Origin: Desulfobacterales bacterium
GTDB lineage: Bacteria > Desulfobacterota > Desulfobacteria > Desulfobacterales > Desulfosalsimonadaceae
DNA length: 64,000 nt
NCBI GenBank assembly: GCA_034520365.1
Contig: JAXHNP010000006.1
Coordinates: 55,001 to 119,000 of the forward strand
Direction: 5' to 3'
The notes below the pieces were generated by a model. The model did not search any database, was not told where the DNA came from, and worked only from the letters and a program-made list of their open reading frames with translations. The number at the start of each line of letters is the position of its first letter. The first letter of the stretch is position 1. This document shows positions 60,573-64,000 of this stretch, one piece after another. A program made the position numbers and the translations under genes.

Positions 60573-60648
60573 TTTTCCACCTTAAACCCTGAACCTTAAA
60601 CCCTGAACCTAATCCCCAATACCTAACACCTAATCCCCAACACCTAAA
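60573..60648. repeat. 7-base phrase array between nqrA and nqrB
   Basis: AAACCCTGAACCTTAAACCC, TGAACCTAATCCCCAATACC and TAACACC/TAATCCC phrases, period close to 7-8 bases. It ends at the nqrA stop codon. Confidence 0.7.
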
Positions 60649-61990
60649 TCTTCCCCCAATAATACTTGTGCTTGGTATCCTTGAAAGTTTCAGTCAGCTC
60701 GATTTTGGAGGGGCACACATAGGAGCAGAGTCCGCATTCAACGCAGTCGAGCAGTCCGTGGGCCAGGGCTTCTTCGATTTCTTCGGCATAAATGCATTTA
60801 TAGGTGTACTGGGGAAGGATCCCCACCGGGCAGATGGCCGCGCAGTAGGAGCAGTTCACGCATGCCCGAAGCTCGCCGTGCCGGTCGGCGTCCACTGTGA
60901 GCGTCGGCCGGGTGATTGCCGACAGAAATGTCCGGGAACTGGTGGGTTTCTTCAGCCCGGGCCGGGCAAATCCCAGCAGTTCCTTTTCGGTTACCTCAGG
61001 CACAAGCATCAGCGCGGTTTCATAGAGTCCCATAAAACCATCGGGCGCTGCATTATAGCCGGTAAACAGTCCGCCGGCCACCCATCGGTAGGCCTCCGGA
61101 GAATCGATTTGTTTAACCAAAGATTTCAGCGGCGCCCCGATCCGCGAACGTACATGGCGGTTGTTGTCCGGGCGGCCGCCGGATACGGTCATGACCCGGG
61201 CGGTTGGATATCTCCCGGTAAGAAGCGCCTCTGCCAGAAGCAGCACATCCTGGCCGGTTACATACCAGGCCCGGTTTTCTTTGGCCGACTGTTTGGTCTG
61301 ATAATGCATCACGCCGGGCTCGCCCGCTGGAAACGGCCCGGCCGCGCGATGGGTAAGGACCTGCCGCAGTCTTTCATCAGGCACCGGGCGGTCCGTATGC
61401 TCACACACGCAAACCCGGCCGGCGAGTTTTTGAAGGACTTTTATGCCGAATAAAAATTGTTCTTTGGCCGGGCCTTCGGCCAGATAGACATCGGAATGCG
61501 GATGAAAGGGATCGAGAATATCCAGGGGCACCCATACGGCCGCCGGGGCTTCCTCCGGATCGGCAACCCCCTTAAACGGGATGCCGCGGATAAGGGGCCA
61601 GAGCCCGCGCGCCATCAAGGCGTCTATAATTTCTTCGCGGCCCATTCCGGAAATCTGCGTTTCATCAATCACCGGAAACTCAACATAGGGCTCATCCGGT
61701 GCGATTTTGATGATAATGGCTTCAATCACCCGGCGGGGACCGTACTGGATGTCCATAACATGGCCGCCGCCCGGAGACAGCAGTTTTAGATTCGGGTTCC
61801 CTTTGTCTTCGATCAGGGGCGTGCCCAATTTGACCGAGTCATTGGGCTTAACCAGAAGGCGCGGCCGGATGAGCGGAATTTGATGCGGGATGGCCGCCAC
61901 ATGGGCCGGTGCGGGAATTGATTCCAGGCGGGCCGCTGGTTTTCCCGCGACGCGGAATTTGCATCGATTTTTAACAGAAACAGTCTTCAT
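60644..61990 (-). CDS. nqrA: Na+-translocating NADH:quinone reductase subunit A with RnfC-like ferredoxin motifs
   Basis: A 448-residue cytoplasmic subunit homologous to RnfC (RLLVKPNDSVKLGTPLIEDK, LLSPGGGHVMDIQYGPRRVIEAIII, MARGLWPLIRGIPFKGVADP). Unlike Vibrio-type NqrA, whose corresponding region is degenerate, this one has two complete cluster motifs: C377-VNCSYCAAICP and C416-VECGLCSYVCPSKIEL, as in RnfC. The subunit could therefore hold two [4Fe-4S] clusters and receive electrons differently from the model enzyme. First gene of nqrABCDEF. Confidence 0.93.
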   Translation of the reverse strand: MKTVSVKNRCKFRVAGKPAARLESIPAPAHVAAIPHQIPLIRPRLLVKPNDSVKLGTPLIEDKGNPNLKLLSPGGGHVMDIQYGPRRVIEAIIIKIAPDEPYVEFPVIDETQISGMGREEIIDALMARGLWPLIRGIPFKGVADPEEAPAAVWVPLDILDPFHPHSDVYLAEGPAKEQFLFGIKVLQKLAGRVCVCEHTDRPVPDERLRQVLTHRAAGPFPAGEPGVMHYQTKQSAKENRAWYVTGQDVLLLAEALLTGRYPTARVMTVSGGRPDNNRHVRSRIGAPLKSLVKQIDSPEAYRWVAGGLFTGYNAAPDGFMGLYETALMLVPEVTEKELLGFARPGLKKPTSSRTFLSAITRPTLTVDADRHGELRACVNCSYCAAICPVGILPQYTYKCIYAEEIEEALAHGLLDCVECGLCSYVCPSKIELTETFKDTKHKYYWGKI

Positions 61991-62035
61991 CCGCTAATTC
62001 AGACAAGTATAGGGTCATCAAATCAGAAATGGTTT

Positions 62036-62402
62036 TCTAAGTAACTTCATCGTACTCAGTTCCGCGCAAGCGGGACGGTTCTCGTACTCGTAATCGTACT
62101 CGAAAAAATTAAAAGCCGATGACGCGCACGAGTACGCGTACGAGAATCAGTAGAAGGGCGGGCCACCGTGCCCGCCTGAAAAATAGACAGAACACAATGT
62201 CGTTAACTTTAGCATTCCGCACCTGTCATTTCGAGGAACGACAGTGACGAGAAATCTTAAAAAATCGTACAATTATAAGATTTCTCGCTGCCGCTCGAAA
62301 TGACAACCGAGCCAATTTTCAGTCTTAAGTTAATGGCATTGAGATAGAACAAATTTATCGTACCTCAGTACCTCAGCACCTCAGTACCTTTAAAGTTATT
62401 GG
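62036..62402. repeat. Hexamer-array hairpin element, copy 3, with REP, TCATTTCGAGG hairpin and phrase array
   Basis: TCTAAGTAACTT (62036), small hairpin GTTCCGC-GCAA-GCGGGAC, arms CTCGTACTCGTAATCGTAC and GCGCACGAGTACGCGTACGA (62048-62144), GGCGGGCCACCGTGCCCGCC (62159), a TCATTTCGAGGAACGACAGT / CTGCCGCTCGAAATGACA hairpin (62225-62306), and ACCTCAGTACCTCAGCACCT phrases ending at CTTTAAAGTTATT. It occupies the upstream region of nqrA; no gene was seen. Confidence 0.8.
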
Positions 62403-62448
62403 CCCGTTCCCGGGCGGCGCCCCCAAATTTTTTTGACGGCTCGGCTGC

Positions 62449-62889
62449 TTAAGCCGGCACCGTGAGCACCGGAACATCCGTGCACCGAAGCACCCGTTCA
62501 GCCACGGAGCCGAAATCAAAGTGGCTCTCCCGTCCCCGGTTGGCCATTATCACCATGTCTGCCTTTTCTTTTTTGACCAGATCCAGAATTTTCTGAGACG
62601 GGTCCCCCACATCAATATGCCGGATATAGAGGGGGCAGCTCACGAGAAACTTTTCGCAGAGTTCATCCAGCCGTTTCTCAGCGGTTTCCCGCTCCCACTC
62701 GCGCATGCGCTTGAAGTCCTCTTCCGGATTGGTATCGCCGTAGGCGGCGCCAAAAGCCACGTATTCCTTTAATACATAGAGGATATGGATTTCCGCCTGG
62801 TACTGCTGGGCAAGCGAGGTTACATAGGGCAGCGCCTTGGATGCATTTTCGGATAAATCCGTTGGCCAGACAATTTTTTCAATTTTCAT
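62449..62889 (-). CDS. Universal stress protein (UspA family)
   Basis: A 146-residue UspA fold: KIEKIVWPTDLSENASKALPYVTSLA, then KADMVIMANRGRESHFDFGSVAERVLRCTDVPVLTVPA, close to the ATP-binding G-x2-G-x9-G(S/T) motif but with the first glycine pair altered (NRGRESHFDFGS). ATP binding is likely but not certain. Single-gene unit flanked by repeats. Confidence 0.92.
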   Translation of the reverse strand: MKIEKIVWPTDLSENASKALPYVTSLAQQYQAEIHILYVLKEYVAFGAAYGDTNPEEDFKRMREWERETAEKRLDELCEKFLVSCPLYIRHIDVGDPSQKILDLVKKEKADMVIMANRGRESHFDFGSVAERVLRCTDVPVLTVPA

Positions 62890-63117
62890 GGAATCCCTCT
62901 TTTTTGCTGAAAGATTAATAGGTATTAAATTTTAAATCCTTGGCTTAAACCAAGTGCTTAACTTTTTGCTGTATTCTATATTTTGAATTCTATATCATAT
63001 CCGCGGGGGCTAAAAAAGTTATAAAATGCTTCAAATCAGAAAACGCCGCTGAAGTGCCAAACGGGCCTGCCGACCCCGGATTCGATTCGCCCTGGCGCTG
63101 AATTCGGGCGAGCCTCC

Positions 63118-63148
63118 TAGGTTGGGTTGAGCGAAGCGAAACCCAACA
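63118..63148. repeat. GGTTGGGTTGAGCGAAGCGAAACCCAAC repeat
   Basis: GGTTGGGTT and AACCCAAC pair around GAGCGAAGCGA. The inverted, slightly changed copy is at 55434-55462. The rest of the 62890-63157 gap is AT-rich with no gene seen. Confidence 0.7.
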
Positions 63149-63157
63149 TGGCTACTG

Positions 63158-64000
63158 TTAAATCATCAGCGACCTGAGAAAATCTTCGCCCCTGCGCACT
63201 TCAATGTCCTGCTTTTTGCGCTGCTGCTTCAAATGCAGCACCACCTGCATTGCCGGAATATCATAGCGCCGGGAAAAATTGACCAAACTACGGCCGGGCT
63301 TTTCATCGGTGCGCTTGACTTCGATCAGCCGCCGGGGCTGATTGTCTTCTGTGAGGCAGAAATCCACCTCAGCCCCATCCCGGGTGCGGACATAATGCAA
63401 AGCAGCGGCCCGGCCCTGCAGGTCCACGCAGCCGCAGACATGCTTTAACAAGCACAAAGCCACCATGTTTTCAAAACGGGCACCTTCATCCCCATTGACC
63501 AGGCCGGTATCATAAAAATAGATTTTGGGCGTCTTCACGATGGAACGGGCAATATTTTTGGCATATGGGGTTACCCGGAAAACAATGAACAGGGATTCCA
63601 GCACCTGGATATATTTTTTCACAGTATTGGGTGCGACCCCCGCGTCTTCGGCCAAAGACTGGTAGGACACCGGCGAACCTGTCCGGGACCGGAGCAGTTC
63701 CAGAATCAGTTGAATGGCTTTGAAATCATGAATTTTTTCAAAATCAAGGATATCTGTCCGAATCAGACCGTCTAAGTACTGCATCCGCCAGCGGTTTGCG
63801 TCCCTGTCCTCAGCAGCCAGAAACGGCTCAGGAAAACCGCCCCGCTCCAGAAACCGGGCCATATCCACGGATTCACCCACATGGCCGGCCTCCGCCGGCG
63901 AAAACGGCAGCAGCCGGTGCCGGAAAAACCGACCCGCCAGTGAATCCCCGCCCTGCCGAAACGCCTCCAGTCGGGCACTTCCGGTGACAAGAATCCGCAT
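63158..64000 (-). CDS. AAA+ ATPase with DUF4143 domain (5' end outside the window)
   Basis: At least 280 residues, entering from the right edge. The visible part starts at ILVTGSARLEAFRQGGDSLAGRFFRHRLLPFS (sensor and arginine-finger region of the ATPase), followed by the DUF4143 nuclease-like domain (VSYQSLAEDAGVAPNTVKKYIQVLESLFIVFRV, KIYFYDTGLVN, GARFENMVAL, GAEVDFCL, LIEVKRT). The Walker A part lies beyond 64000. These proteins are widespread and of uncertain role; some are suspected to act in defence or as mobile accessory genes. Confidence 0.88.
   Translation of the reverse strand: MRILVTGSARLEAFRQGGDSLAGRFFRHRLLPFSPAEAGHVGESVDMARFLERGGFPEPFLAAEDRDANRWRMQYLDGLIRTDILDFEKIHDFKAIQLILELLRSRTGSPVSYQSLAEDAGVAPNTVKKYIQVLESLFIVFRVTPYAKNIARSIVKTPKIYFYDTGLVNGDEGARFENMVALCLLKHVCGCVDLQGRAAALHYVRTRDGAEVDFCLTEDNQPRRLIEVKRTDEKPGRSLVNFSRRYDIPAMQVVLHLKQQRKKQDIEVRRGEDFLRSLMI

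Overview
The window looks like a chromosomal segment of a Desulfobacterota (former Deltaproteobacteria) anaerobe, probably a sulfate reducer or syntroph of the Desulfobacterales type. This is inferred from gene content, not from a database match. The grounds are: a TetR-controlled acyl-CoA dehydrogenase locus with EtfBA and a DUF224/CCG membrane ETF:quinone oxidoreductase; a Na+-NQR operon whose NqrA keeps two ferredoxin motifs; a selenocysteine peroxiredoxin; a half-size siroheme sulfite-reductase-like protein; an orphan CooC-type ATPase; and very dense intergenic repeat families of a kind often seen in that group.

Layout. 1-571: 3' end of 23S rRNA, 5S rRNA and a strong terminator. 0.75-4.2 kb (minus): guaA, a coiled-coil membrane protein, larB and a small membrane protein. 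4.3-5.9 kb: a TrpF-like protein lacking the catalytic Cys, and efp. 6.0-12.8 kb: a fatty-acid/ETF regulon, tetR-acd and etfQO-etfB-etfA, with perfect palindromic operators directly downstream of TTGAC -35 boxes. 13.0-13.7 kb: a four-helix-bundle (23S-IVP type) gene bracketed by hexamer arrays and partly duplicated. 13.8-21.3 kb: PHP phosphoesterase, cardiolipin synthase, Ski2-like helicase, CooC-like ATPase and U32 protease. 21.4-22.3 kb: a RAYT transposase with its REPs, and tRNA-Pro(GGG). 22.7-31.6 kb: macro-like protein, FmdB zinc ribbon (possible selenoprotein), two-CW HTH protein, Crp/Fnr regulator and a cusCBA-type metal efflux operon. 32-44.8 kb: mixed metabolism (siroheme reductase-like plus MetE-like pair, SUI1, a frameshifted hydrolase, SahR-like regulator with ahcY, GatZ-like aldolase, second MetE-like protein, AmrS radical SAM, TatD, O-methyltransferase). 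44.9-45.6 kb: selenoprotein peroxiredoxin. 45.9-54.3 kb: DUF169, DUF99, DUF296, an ABC exporter and a MoxR-DUF58-TgpA operon. 54.3-54.8 kb: a Phd-type antitoxin with a truncated PIN toxin. 55.8-62.0 kb (minus): nqrABCDEF. 62.4-64.0 kb: UspA and a DUF4143 ATPase cut by the window edge.

Working together: the TetR palindromes suggest that acyl-CoA dehydrogenation and electron transfer through EtfBA to the quinone pool are co-regulated, and Na+-NQR would couple NADH:quinone chemistry to a sodium gradient. The SahR-like/AhcY pair and the MetE-like proteins point to S-adenosylhomocysteine and methyl-group recycling.

The most unusual material is (i) the UGA-containing peroxiredoxin with a SECIS-like hairpin and no C-terminal resolving Cys, (ii) a similar UGA-plus-hairpin at the end of FmdB, (iii) three hexamer-repeat elements with a conserved nested-hairpin plan and covarying stems, with an IVP gene bracketed by related arrays, (iv) small inverted-repeat elements that begin exactly at gene stop codons, and (v) a TetR gene that seems to start at ATT.
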